A stretch of 5,709 bases of DNA from Nitrososphaerales archaeon (lineage in GTDB: Archaea > Thermoproteota > Nitrososphaeria > Nitrososphaerales > Gagatemarchaeaceae), in contig JASHUK010000031.1 of NCBI GenBank assembly GCA_030040055.1, forward strand, positions 1 through 5,709, in the 5' to 3' direction. The translations under genes were made by a program, and so were the position numbers. Shown one piece after another: positions 1-5,371 of the stretch (the first letter of the stretch is position 1; the number at the start of each line of letters is the position of its first letter). Under the pieces are notes generated by a model. The model saw nothing but the letters and a program-made list of their open reading frames with translations. It had not been told where the DNA came from and searched no databases.

Positions 1-2
1 CG

Positions 3-77
3 GAAGCCGCGGACACGCTGGAGCGCGTGGAGAAGCTGTTCCGCGAGCAGAAGCTGAAACTGGAAGAACGCCGGTAG
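3..77 (+). CDS. 3' end of an unidentified gene (partial)
   Basis: An open frame enters from the left edge and ends at TAG (75-77). The visible 24 residues, EAADTLERVEKLFREQKLKL followed by EERR, are strongly charged. Leu, Val and Phe are spaced as in an amphipathic helix, so this looks like a C-terminal helix or short coiled coil. Third codon positions are almost all G or C, as in the other genes here, and the other two plus frames hit stops. No domain is visible, so I assign no function. A palindrome (78-92) starts at the base after the stop and may end this transcript. Confidence 0.55.
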   Translation, partial: EAADTLERVEKLFREQKLKLEERR

Positions 78-92
78 CGCGCTTATAGCGCG
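78..92 (+). promoter_or_regulatory. TATA-like box inside a perfect dyad, upstream of the A24 peptidase
   Basis: The 15 bases CGCGCT-TAT-AGCGCG form a perfect inverted repeat (78-83 with 87-92) around a central TAT. The core TTATA (83-87) resembles an archaeal box A. Its centre is about 28 nt before the TTG start at 113, the spacing expected for a leaderless or near-leaderless archaeal transcript. It is the only AT-rich patch in an otherwise GC-rich gap. The same dyad could fold as a 6-bp hairpin right after the upstream stop codon, so terminator, operator or both are possible. Confidence 0.45.
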
Positions 93-112
93 AGCCTCCC
101 TGCTCTCTGGGG

Positions 113-745
113 TTGTACGGCCTGGCTGCGTACTACCTGATAGTCGCGCAGCTCCTCCTCTGTGCGTCCTTCGTCGCCGCGTCCGTCAGCGACGTCAGGG
201 AGAGGGCCGTCAGCGACCTGGTCTGGATACCTGCGGTGGCCGGCGCGGTGATCTCTCTCTATTTCGCGGGGGGGATGCTCGGCTTCTATGCCGTGAAGGT
301 CGCCCTGATAGGAGGGGTGGGCCTGGCCTTCGCCTACTTCGGGGCCGTCGGAGAGGCAGACGCCATAGCGCTGGTCCTGGTCTCCACCGACCCCGACCTC
401 ACCTCGCCCGTCTTCCCTCTGGTGGGAGCGGCCGTGGTCGCGCTCTCCCACATCGTGTACGAGTACGCCGTCGGAAACGCGCGGGGGAACCACACGATCC
501 CGATAGACCAGTTCCTCAGGGAGCAGAGGTGGATACCGAAGGCCATCGTCGCCAACGGCGTCAGGACGGAGGTCAGCAGCGACGTCAACGTCGCCAGAGA
601 GGAGGTCGAAGCCAGGCAGTCGCCTGGGGCGACGGTGGAGGTCTCGTACGGCGTCCCGACCGTGGCTTACATCGGCGCAGGCTACGTCCTGTTCCTGCTC
701 TGGTCCTTCGCGCTCCACGCGGGGACGTTCGCGGCCCTGCCTTAG
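113..745 (+). CDS. A24 family archaeal prepilin/preflagellin peptidase
   Basis: A 210-residue integral-membrane aspartic peptidase, by family expected to cleave class III signal peptides from archaeal type IV pilins or archaellins at the inner face of the membrane. The two catalytic Asp motifs are visible: D27 in SDVRERAVSD, after the first hydrophobic segment, and D83 in the GxxD motif GEAD (80-83). Hydrophobic segments lie near residues 3-25, 36-57, 59-78, 84-91, 99-120 and 184-206. Between about 125 and 178 is a soluble hydrophilic stretch. Then VSYGVPTVAYIGAGYVLFLL matches the closing 'G-(I/V)-P' membrane helix seen in archaeal FlaK/PibD-type enzymes. An in-frame stop at 86-88 leaves TTG113 as the only usual start; no clear Shine-Dalgarno precedes it, which suits a leaderless message. 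No pilin or archaellin gene is in view, so the substrate class is open. Confidence 0.82.
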   Translation: MYGLAAYYLIVAQLLLCASFVAASVSDVRERAVSDLVWIPAVAGAVISLYFAGGMLGFYAVKVALIGGVGLAFAYFGAVGEADAIALVLVSTDPDLTSPVFPLVGAAVVALSHIVYEYAVGNARGNHTIPIDQFLREQRWIPKAIVANGVRTEVSSDVNVAREEVEARQSPGATVEVSYGVPTVAYIGAGYVLFLLWSFALHAGTFAALP

Positions 746-793
746 GCTAACGAGGCAGCGGAAGGCGAAGGAGACCCGCGCGGCCTGCTTAGG

Positions 794-800
794 TTAAAAT
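794..800 (+). promoter_or_regulatory. TATA-like box for the kinase gene
   Basis: TTAAAAT is the only AT-rich run in the 56-bp gap after the peptidase gene. Its centre lies about 29 nt upstream of the ATG at 826, close to box A spacing for a leaderless start. It sits two bases before the earlier in-frame ATG at 802, where it could not act as that codon's promoter. This is the main reason for preferring 826 as the kinase start. Confidence 0.45.
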
Positions 801-825
801 CATGACCGCGAGCCGGGGCCTCCCG

Positions 826-1407
826 ATGCCGTTCGTCGTCCTCGAAGGGTTCTCCGGGGCGGGCAAGACCACGCTCGCGAAGGCTATGGAGAAGGACGGG
901 TGGCTCAGGCTCGAGGAGTCTGCCCACGCCGTCCCGTCAGGGACCCCCCTCGCGGACAGCGCCGGGACGGAGTCGGACTACAGCCTCCTCGGAGCGACCC
1001 TGGCCAACAGCGCACTGATCAGGGAGAAGAGGCGCGCCGGGAAGGTCATCTCGGAAGGGTACGTCATATCCGACCTGGCCTACGCCAAGGTGCGTTACGA
1101 CCTCGACATGAGCGCCGCCTTCCCTTCGATGCTCGCGCTGGCCAGGAAGGTCCTGCGGGAGGAGAGCCTGAGGCCGGACGCGTACATCCTCCTGCGCCCC
1201 GCCCGGGCCGCGCCGAGGGGGAACGGAAACTGGAGAAGCGCGCGGACGTACGAGCTCTTTGCAGAGAGGTACTATGGGGCGATTCAGGAGCTGCACGAGA
1301 GGCTGACGGAGAGCAAGGTCGAGACGGTCAAGACAGACGCGGACCCGGCCGTCACGCTCCGCGAGATTGCCGCGAGGCTCAGGAAGAGGGGAGTCACGCC
1401 GGCTTGA
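826..1407 (+). CDS. P-loop nucleotide kinase, thymidylate/deoxynucleoside kinase-like
   Basis: A 193-residue cytosolic kinase-fold protein. Walker A is GFSGAGKT (8-15) after strand PFVVLE, as in thymidylate kinases, which read E-G-x-D-G-x-G-K-T-T. GKVISEGYVISDLAY (72-86) aligns with the substrate-binding DR(Y/F)xxS stretch, and AYILLRPARAAPR (119-131) with the strand leading into the LID. Two signature residues differ: the usual Asp in the P-loop is Ser, and the DR of the DRY motif is EG. Strict dTMP kinase activity is therefore doubtful; another nucleotide, nucleoside or small-molecule substrate is as likely. I start at ATG826 because of the TATA-like box at 794-800 and because seven residues before the P-loop is typical; ATG802 would add eight residues. 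The stop TGA (1405-1407) overlaps the TTG of the phosphatase gene, which points to a shared pathway or coupled translation. Confidence 0.72.
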   Translation: MPFVVLEGFSGAGKTTLAKAMEKDGWLRLEESAHAVPSGTPLADSAGTESDYSLLGATLANSALIREKRRAGKVISEGYVISDLAYAKVRYDLDMSAAFPSMLALARKVLREESLRPDAYILLRPARAAPRGNGNWRSARTYELFAERYYGAIQELHERLTESKVETVKTDADPAVTLREIAARLRKRGVTPA

Positions 1408-2222
1408 GCCAAGTGGTCGACTGGAAGGGGCTCCTGCAGGACGCGGCGGCCGGCGCCCAGGATGCGGTCGACAAGGTCACCGCCGAGGGGAAGAGGGGGG
1501 TCTTCGTCGGTGTGGGGGCGTCAGGAGACAGGACGCTCCGAGCCGACAGGGACGCCGAGTCTGCGATTGTCCGGACGCTGCGGAAGGTACCGGGGGTGAG
1601 GGTGCTCGCGGAGGAAGGGGGCGAGACGGGGAGCTCGAAGAGCCGGTTCACAGCCGTAGTCGACCCTCTGGACGGCTCCTCCAACTACCAGCGCGGGATC
1701 CCGTTCTACTGCACGTCCATCGGGGTCGTCGAGGGGAAGGGCATCCAAGGAGCCAGGGCCGCGCTGGTCAGGAACCTCGTCAACGGAGACGTCTACTACG
1801 CCGAGAAGGGGAAGGGCGCGTCAAAGAACGGACGCCCCATAGCGACGAGCGGCATGAAGAGCGTCGAGGGCGCGGCAATAGGCGCCGACCTGAGCAGAGG
1901 GGGACTGGAAGCGACCCGGAGGCTGGCACCCTTGCTCTCGAAGTCGCGCCAGCTGCACCTGGGGGCGAACTGCCTGGAGCTGTGCCTGCTGGCCGAGGGG
2001 CAGACGGACGCGTTCATCGACGTCAGAGGGAAGACCAGGCTCGTGGACTTCGCAGGAGGGTACCTGATCGCCAAAGAGGCCGGGGCGACCCTGACCTCCC
2101 CTTCTGGAGGGAGGCTCAGCCCCCCGCTGAGCCTGCGGTCCAGGTTCAGCTACATCGCCTCGGCAAACCCGGTACTTCACAGGAAGCTCGTCGATGCCTG
2201 CAACCGGGCGGTTGCAGACTGA
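1404..2222 (+). CDS. suhB: Inositol monophosphatase / fructose-1,6-bisphosphatase family phosphatase
   Basis: A 272-residue Mg-dependent, Li-sensitive-type sugar phosphatase. Members of this archaeal family hydrolyse inositol 1-phosphate, fructose 1,6-bisphosphate or both, for gluconeogenesis or inositol-lipid and solute synthesis. Metal-binding motifs are intact: Asp48 in the first helix region; E70/E71 in LAEEGGE; the first signature VDPLDGSSNY (86-95) with D87 and D90; and the second, LVDFAGGYLIAKEAG (213-227), with D215. LGANCLELCLLAEGQTDAFI (186-205) matches the usual G-S-x-x-L-x-L-C-x-V-A-x-G-x-x-D block. Length is normal. The start is taken as TTG1404, which overlaps the kinase stop; GTG1413 is an alternative three codons on. 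A purine-rich GAAGAGGGGAG (1383-1393) lies upstream. Which substrate it prefers cannot be read from the sequence, so the symbol marks the family. Confidence 0.85.
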   Translation: MSQVVDWKGLLQDAAAGAQDAVDKVTAEGKRGVFVGVGASGDRTLRADRDAESAIVRTLRKVPGVRVLAEEGGETGSSKSRFTAVVDPLDGSSNYQRGIPFYCTSIGVVEGKGIQGARAALVRNLVNGDVYYAEKGKGASKNGRPIATSGMKSVEGAAIGADLSRGGLEATRRLAPLLSKSRQLHLGANCLELCLLAEGQTDAFIDVRGKTRLVDFAGGYLIAKEAGATLTSPSGGRLSPPLSLRSRFSYIASANPVLHRKLVDACNRAVAD

Positions 2223-2249
2223 AAACCCAAGGTGGCACCGAGCGTACCG

Positions 2250-2972
2250 TCACTTGAAATAGACGAGCCTGATGTCGTTCCCCGAAGCGTAGCTGACCAT
2301 CGCGGTCACGTAGTTCTGGGGGATCGGATACTCCCAATAGGAGTACGGGGCGTCGTACAGCAGGAGCATCACCTTCTTCGCGCTTATTGAAGAGGTCGCG
2401 TTCCTGATCAGGACGTTCCACTCCGCGACGGTGGTCCTGTTCACGAGCTCGGTCGGAGTGACCGACCCCCGGCCCACGGTCCCGGTCTGGGTCATGGTGG
2501 CCGCCTCGTAGGTGCCGACGCTCTTCAGGTCCATCGCGAGGACGACGCACTGCGCCCCTACCGTCGAAGCCGGCTGGACCGTGAACGGGTAGATGACGGG
2601 GCAGACGGAGCCGGCGTAGGAGGAGGGGACAGCGGCGAGCATCTGGGCCTGCGTCGAGGCGTTCTGGACCCCGAAGTCGTCCAGGAAGACCCCCTCCACC
2701 AGCCCCCCGTTCCACTCCAGATACTGCGCCTCCGCCGTGAGGTTCCCCTTCTCGGAAGGGGGGGTCATTATCGCCCAGAGCTCCCCGCACCCGCTTCCGT
2801 AGGGCCTGCCGATCACCACGGCCTCCCCTGCGAACCCGCCGCTGCAGGCGGACGACCCCGAAGGGGTCCAGATGATTGGAGACAGGTCGGACACGGGCCG
2901 CGCGGGGCTGGACAGGAAGACGAGCCCCCCGGCGCATAGCATGATGACAAGGAAGGTCACGGCGGCCTTCAT
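2250..2972 (-). CDS. Secreted protein of unknown function, possibly a small TIM-barrel/glycosidase-like fold
   Basis: 240 residues. The N-terminus MKAAVTFLVIMLCAGGLVFL is a Sec-type signal or membrane anchor: one Lys, then an uninterrupted hydrophobic stretch, with possible cleavage near residues 22-24. It lacks a proper lipobox at Cys13. The mature part has four Cys (43, 62, 124, 142), which could form two disulfides, and four N-x-S/T sequons (N77, N104, N178, N191), consistent with life outside the cell. LVEGVFLDDFG (91-101) resembles the strand-end acidic motif of some TIM-barrel glycosidase-like proteins. VMLLLYDAPYSYWEYP (201-216) would suit a late barrel strand with aromatic pocket residues. 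I cannot name a family, so the fold is a guess. The start is fixed by a perfect GAGGAGG seven bases upstream. A TTTT on this strand (2222-2225), 25 bases past the stop, could help end the transcript. Confidence 0.7.
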   Translation of the reverse strand: MKAAVTFLVIMLCAGGLVFLSSPARPVSDLSPIIWTPSGSSACSGGFAGEAVVIGRPYGSGCGELWAIMTPPSEKGNLTAEAQYLEWNGGLVEGVFLDDFGVQNASTQAQMLAAVPSSYAGSVCPVIYPFTVQPASTVGAQCVVLAMDLKSVGTYEAATMTQTGTVGRGSVTPTELVNRTTVAEWNVLIRNATSSISAKKVMLLLYDAPYSYWEYPIPQNYVTAMVSYASGNDIRLVYFK

Positions 2973-2979
2973 GCGCCGG

Positions 2980-2986
2980 CCTCCTC
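2980..2986 (-). promoter_or_regulatory. Strong Shine-Dalgarno site of the secreted-protein gene
   Basis: On the minus strand the sequence GAGGAGG is followed by a 7-nt spacer (CCGGCGC) and ATG at 2972. It is a near-ideal match to the archaeal 16S 3' end and the clearest ribosome binding site in the window. It settles the start codon and implies a leadered transcript, unlike the apparently leaderless genes on the plus strand. Confidence 0.85.
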
Positions 2987-3004
2987 AGAGGGTGCGATGG
3001 TCTT

Positions 3005-3037
3005 GGGAGGGACTGAAGGCGCCCTTGCGACCCTCCC
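3005..3037 (-). promoter_or_regulatory. Stem-loop in the leader of the secreted-protein gene
   Basis: Read on the minus strand, GGGAGGG (3037-3031) pairs perfectly with CCCTCCC (3011-3005). Inside, AAGG pairs with CCTT around a 3-nt GCG loop, separated from the outer stem by a symmetric 4x4 internal loop. The structure ends 18 nt before the GAGGAGG site. The 3' arm CCCTCCC contains CCTCC, which could instead pair with the GGAGG of that site. No T-run follows the stem, so it does not look like an intrinsic terminator. Confidence 0.4.
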
Positions 3038-3171
3038 CCGGCGTGCTTGCCTGTAGACCAGGACTGCAGTACCTCACCGGACAGGTCGTGCCGACCGTGT
3101 GATAAGGCGTTGGGGCCGCACCCCGCCAAGGGTCCTGCCCCGTCGACAGAAACAGGACAGTGCCGCCCAGC

Positions 3172-3194
3172 GCTGCCAAGACGCCACTGGCAGC
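3172..3194 (-). terminator. Hairpin immediately after the metF stop codon
   Basis: Starting at the base after the metF TGA, the minus strand reads GCTGCCA, a 9-nt spacer and TGGCAGC: a perfect 7-bp stem with one possible further G-U pair. A second, weaker inverted repeat (GTCCTG/CAGGAC, 3153-3158 with 3132-3137) lies downstream, with TTT in its loop. The position suits an end-of-operon or 3'-end stability element. Archaeal termination depends mainly on T-rich tracts, and the tract here is poor, so the role is uncertain. Confidence 0.35.
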
Positions 3195-4073
3195 TCAGCG
3201 GACGAGCCGTATCGCCAGCTCCGGCTCCCCCCGGGACGAGACGAAGACCCCGTTCACCTTGCCGCGGTTCGAATAGAGGGCGTCCCTGAACCTCCCCGCG
3301 GCCCTGACCCCGGCCGTCACGCCCCCGTCCTTCAGCTCGGCCAGCAGGTCGCTCCCGACCCCGAAGCCGAACCTGCGCGAGACCCTGACGGCGTCCTCGG
3401 ACGAATAGAAGGGGAAGACGTTCTGCAGGATCGGGGACCTTATCCCCTCCCCGCGGATGCGGTCAATCAGCTCGAGGTACTCGTCAGGCCCGCCGCCGAA
3501 GATCTGGGCGAGGAAGATGTCCGACGTCGCCTTCTCCCTTCCTCTGATCATCTCGAGGTACGAGGGCTCACGCGCCCTGGCCACGTCGATTGGTGTCAGT
3601 ATGCTGAGCTCGGCCTGCGACACCTTCTCCTGGACCTTCCTGGCCAGCTTCACAGCGTCAGACAGCCGTGCGACGTCGTAGACGTTCTTCGAGCCCCCCG
3701 CCTCCCCCTCCGGGAAGGGGTCCCCCCTGACGAGTATGAGGTTCTCGACCCCGAAGAAGAGGGCCGTCGCCACCGCCTCCTCCATCGCCTTCCGGTTCCT
3801 GTCCCTGGTGGCTATCGTCGGCGCGATGTCGAGCCACCTCAGCCTCTCCTTCAGCCGCACCGCCGTCATCACGGAGTCGAGGTACCTCCACCCGGGGACC
3901 TTCAGGTCCGCCACGTGGAAGCCGTCGAAGTACTCCCCGAGTATCTCGAGCCTCTCCTCCAGCCAGGAGAACCTCCTTTCGGGGGGCTGCGGGGGCCCCG
4001 CGAAGGAGAAGCCGGGGGGCCACAGCTCAACCGTCTGGACGAAGTCTGACCGCTCGAAGAGCTTGGTGAACAT
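3195..4073 (-). CDS. metF: Methylenetetrahydrofolate reductase (MetF family)
   Basis: A 292-residue flavoprotein of the MTHFR TIM-barrel family. These enzymes reduce 5,10-methylene-tetrahydropterin to the 5-methyl form, the methyl source for methionine synthesis. Landmarks: E16 in VELWPPG (15-21), matching the catalytic Glu of the F-E-x-x-P-P motif; APTIATRDRNRKAMEEAV (84-101), the conserved block with the R-D-x-N-R core; NLILVRGDPF (111-120), with D118 in place of the flavin-site Asp; and FLAQIF (187-192), with Gln190 matching the substrate-binding Gln. Length equals a bacterial-type catalytic domain with no C-terminal regulatory domain. The ATG lies two bases after the stop of the MetE-like gene (TAGGGATG), so the two are co-transcribed and probably coupled. 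Whether the pterin is folate or methanopterin, and the reductant NAD(P)H, ferredoxin or F420, cannot be told from this sequence. Confidence 0.85.
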   Translation of the reverse strand: MFTKLFERSDFVQTVELWPPGFSFAGPPQPPERRFSWLEERLEILGEYFDGFHVADLKVPGWRYLDSVMTAVRLKERLRWLDIAPTIATRDRNRKAMEEAVATALFFGVENLILVRGDPFPEGEAGGSKNVYDVARLSDAVKLARKVQEKVSQAELSILTPIDVARAREPSYLEMIRGREKATSDIFLAQIFGGGPDEYLELIDRIRGEGIRSPILQNVFPFYSSEDAVRVSRRFGFGVGSDLLAELKDGGVTAGVRAAGRFRDALYSNRGKVNGVFVSSRGEPELAIRLVR

Positions 4074-4075
4074 CC

Positions 4076-5371
4076 CTAACCCTTCGGCAAAAGGAGGGGC
4101 TGGTCCTGCCGGTAGTCCAGCCCGTTGTGCAGCGCCGTCTCGGCCTTCGCGAGCTCTATCGCTATGTACGCGAGGTGGCGCGAGCCCCTCTCGTCCTCAG
4201 AGAGGACGCCGTCCGACAGTATCGTCTTGACTATCCTGTCCGCGTAGTCCCCGACGAACCTCCGCCTGGGGACGTTCTGGTAGTCGACCAGCGTCGCGAC
4301 TATCCTCCCTGACCCGCTGTCGACCAGTATCTTGAACTTCCCGAGCGGGTCGTACCCTGAGGGCTTCAGCCTCTCGCTGCGGGCCGCGCCCTCCTCCCGC
4401 ACCTGAGACCCGCCGTAGAAGACGTCGTCCCTCGCGATTGTGATGTTCACGTTCTTCTCGTACGCGGCGCGCAGAGGGAGGCTCCTCTGGCCGCACGCCG
4501 GGTGGACGAACGAGAGCCTGTCCTCCCCGACCTTCCTGCTGACGTCCTGGAGGACTGAGGATATCTCCCTCACGCTCTCCACCCTCGGCTCCGTCTTCGC
4601 GACCCCCACGCCGAGCGTCTGGTCGAAGTTCTTCTTCGAGGCGACCTCAGTGAGCTTTGAGGTGAGGGTGAAGTCGAGGCTCAGGACATCCACGTCGAAC
4701 CGGACCAGCTCCTCGAAGATCCCCGACGTGTCGCCGCAGACGTGCAGCACGATCGGCTTGTCGAGCTCGGCCCTGGCCTCTTCGTAGATCTCGCGGAGAT
4801 ACTCGGGCCTGGCGGATACGGCCGAATACCGCGGGGCGTCGAACTGGTAGTAGTCGACGTAGGGGGCAATCGCCTTCGCCTCCGGGATCACGATCTCCCT
4901 CAGTATCTCGAACGTCAGCTCCCGCGTGTCCTTCCGCGTGTCGTTGAGCACCCCCGTGGCCAGGGTGAACGGGTCGGTGATCGGCTCCTTCAGCTGGAGC
5001 AGCTTCCGGGTCCCACCCTCCGCCTGGACGCTGTCGATGAGGTCGTAGACGTAGGCGACCTCAGCCTGCCTGATGGGCTCCCTGAGCCTGATGTCCCCCG
5101 TGACCTTCCTCCCCGACCCCTCCGACTCCACCCCGTCCACCTTCCCCGGGTCCAGGAAGAGGTCGATGAAGTCGTAGGGGGTCTGCCCGGTGGATGGGAC
5201 CTCCACCCCGGCGCTGACCTGGTCCCTGAATGCCTGCTCGGCCGTCCTCAGGAACGGGCTGAAGGCCGAGCCTTGGCCCGTCCCCTTCTTCCTGCGCAGG
5301 AAGTGCTGGACCTCGGCCTCGCTGGCGACGGTCGGGTAGCTCCCGATGACCGTGGTCTTCGGCGCGTGCAG
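4076..5371 (-). CDS. metE: Core MetE-type methionine synthase with a C-terminal DUF4346-like domain
   Basis: 431 residues if started at CTG 5371. It is a single-barrel, cobalamin-independent-type methionine synthase, moving a methyl group to homocysteine through a bound zinc. The N-terminus has the family's TTVIGSYP (6-13), then AGVEVPSTGQTPYDF (54-68). Zinc ligands by alignment to E. coli MetE: H210 and C212 in LHVCGD, D233 in LSLDF where Glu is usual, and C293 in HPACGQRSLP. D178 in FDAP fits the homocysteine site. Residues about 338-427, from SGYDPLGKFKILVD to HLAYIAIELAKAETALHNGL and YRQDQP, look like DUF4346, a domain I recall at the C-terminus of archaeal thymidylate synthases and near MtrA-like methyltransferases. 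The first usual start codon, GTG 5206, would delete the conserved N-terminus. CTG directly after the previous TAG is the only fitting initiator, with AAGGGGG a few bases upstream. The methyl donor could be methyl-pterin or a methyl-corrinoid protein, as for other short archaeal MetE proteins. Confidence 0.75.
   Translation of the reverse strand: MHAPKTTVIGSYPTVASEAEVQHFLRRKKGTGQGSAFSPFLRTAEQAFRDQVSAGVEVPSTGQTPYDFIDLFLDPGKVDGVESEGSGRKVTGDIRLREPIRQAEVAYVYDLIDSVQAEGGTRKLLQLKEPITDPFTLATGVLNDTRKDTRELTFEILREIVIPEAKAIAPYVDYYQFDAPRYSAVSARPEYLREIYEEARAELDKPIVLHVCGDTSGIFEELVRFDVDVLSLDFTLTSKLTEVASKKNFDQTLGVGVAKTEPRVESVREISSVLQDVSRKVGEDRLSFVHPACGQRSLPLRAAYEKNVNITIARDDVFYGGSQVREEGAARSERLKPSGYDPLGKFKILVDSGSGRIVATLVDYQNVPRRRFVGDYADRIVKTILSDGVLSEDERGSRHLAYIAIELAKAETALHNGLDYRQDQPLLLPKG

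Noticed and set aside
802..804. Earlier ATG for the kinase gene
   Set aside because: It is two bases after the only TATA-like box and has no ribosome site; ATG826 gives normal promoter spacing and normal P-loop position.
900..1403. 5' extension of the phosphatase frame back to about 900
   Set aside because: It lies over the kinase gene in another frame, is rich in Arg, Gly and Pro, and has no phosphatase homology; the real gene starts near 1404.
1367..2257. Long plus-strand open frame over the phosphatase gene
   Set aside because: An Arg/Gly-rich shadow frame; the IMPase motifs are in the other frame.
2146..3129. Long minus-strand open frame over the secreted-protein gene
   Set aside because: Low-complexity Arg/Gly/Pro translation caused by high GC; the alternative frame has a signal peptide and a strong Shine-Dalgarno site.
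2985..3179. 64-codon minus-strand frame between metF and the secreted-protein gene
   Set aside because: TTG start with no ribosome site, weaker G/C preference at third positions than the real genes here, no recognisable motif; it overlaps two inverted repeats.
3266..3274. GGTTCGAAT, resembling a tRNA T-loop
   Set aside because: It lies inside the metF coding sequence and no acceptor, D or anticodon stems can be built around it.
3099..4049. Long plus-strand open frame opposite metF
   Set aside because: Antisense shadow rich in Pro, Arg and Glu; the minus strand carries clear MTHFR motifs.
5204..5206. GTG as start of the MetE-like gene
   Set aside because: It would remove the conserved TTVIGSYP segment and 55 residues that align with the MetE N-terminus and continue in the same open frame.
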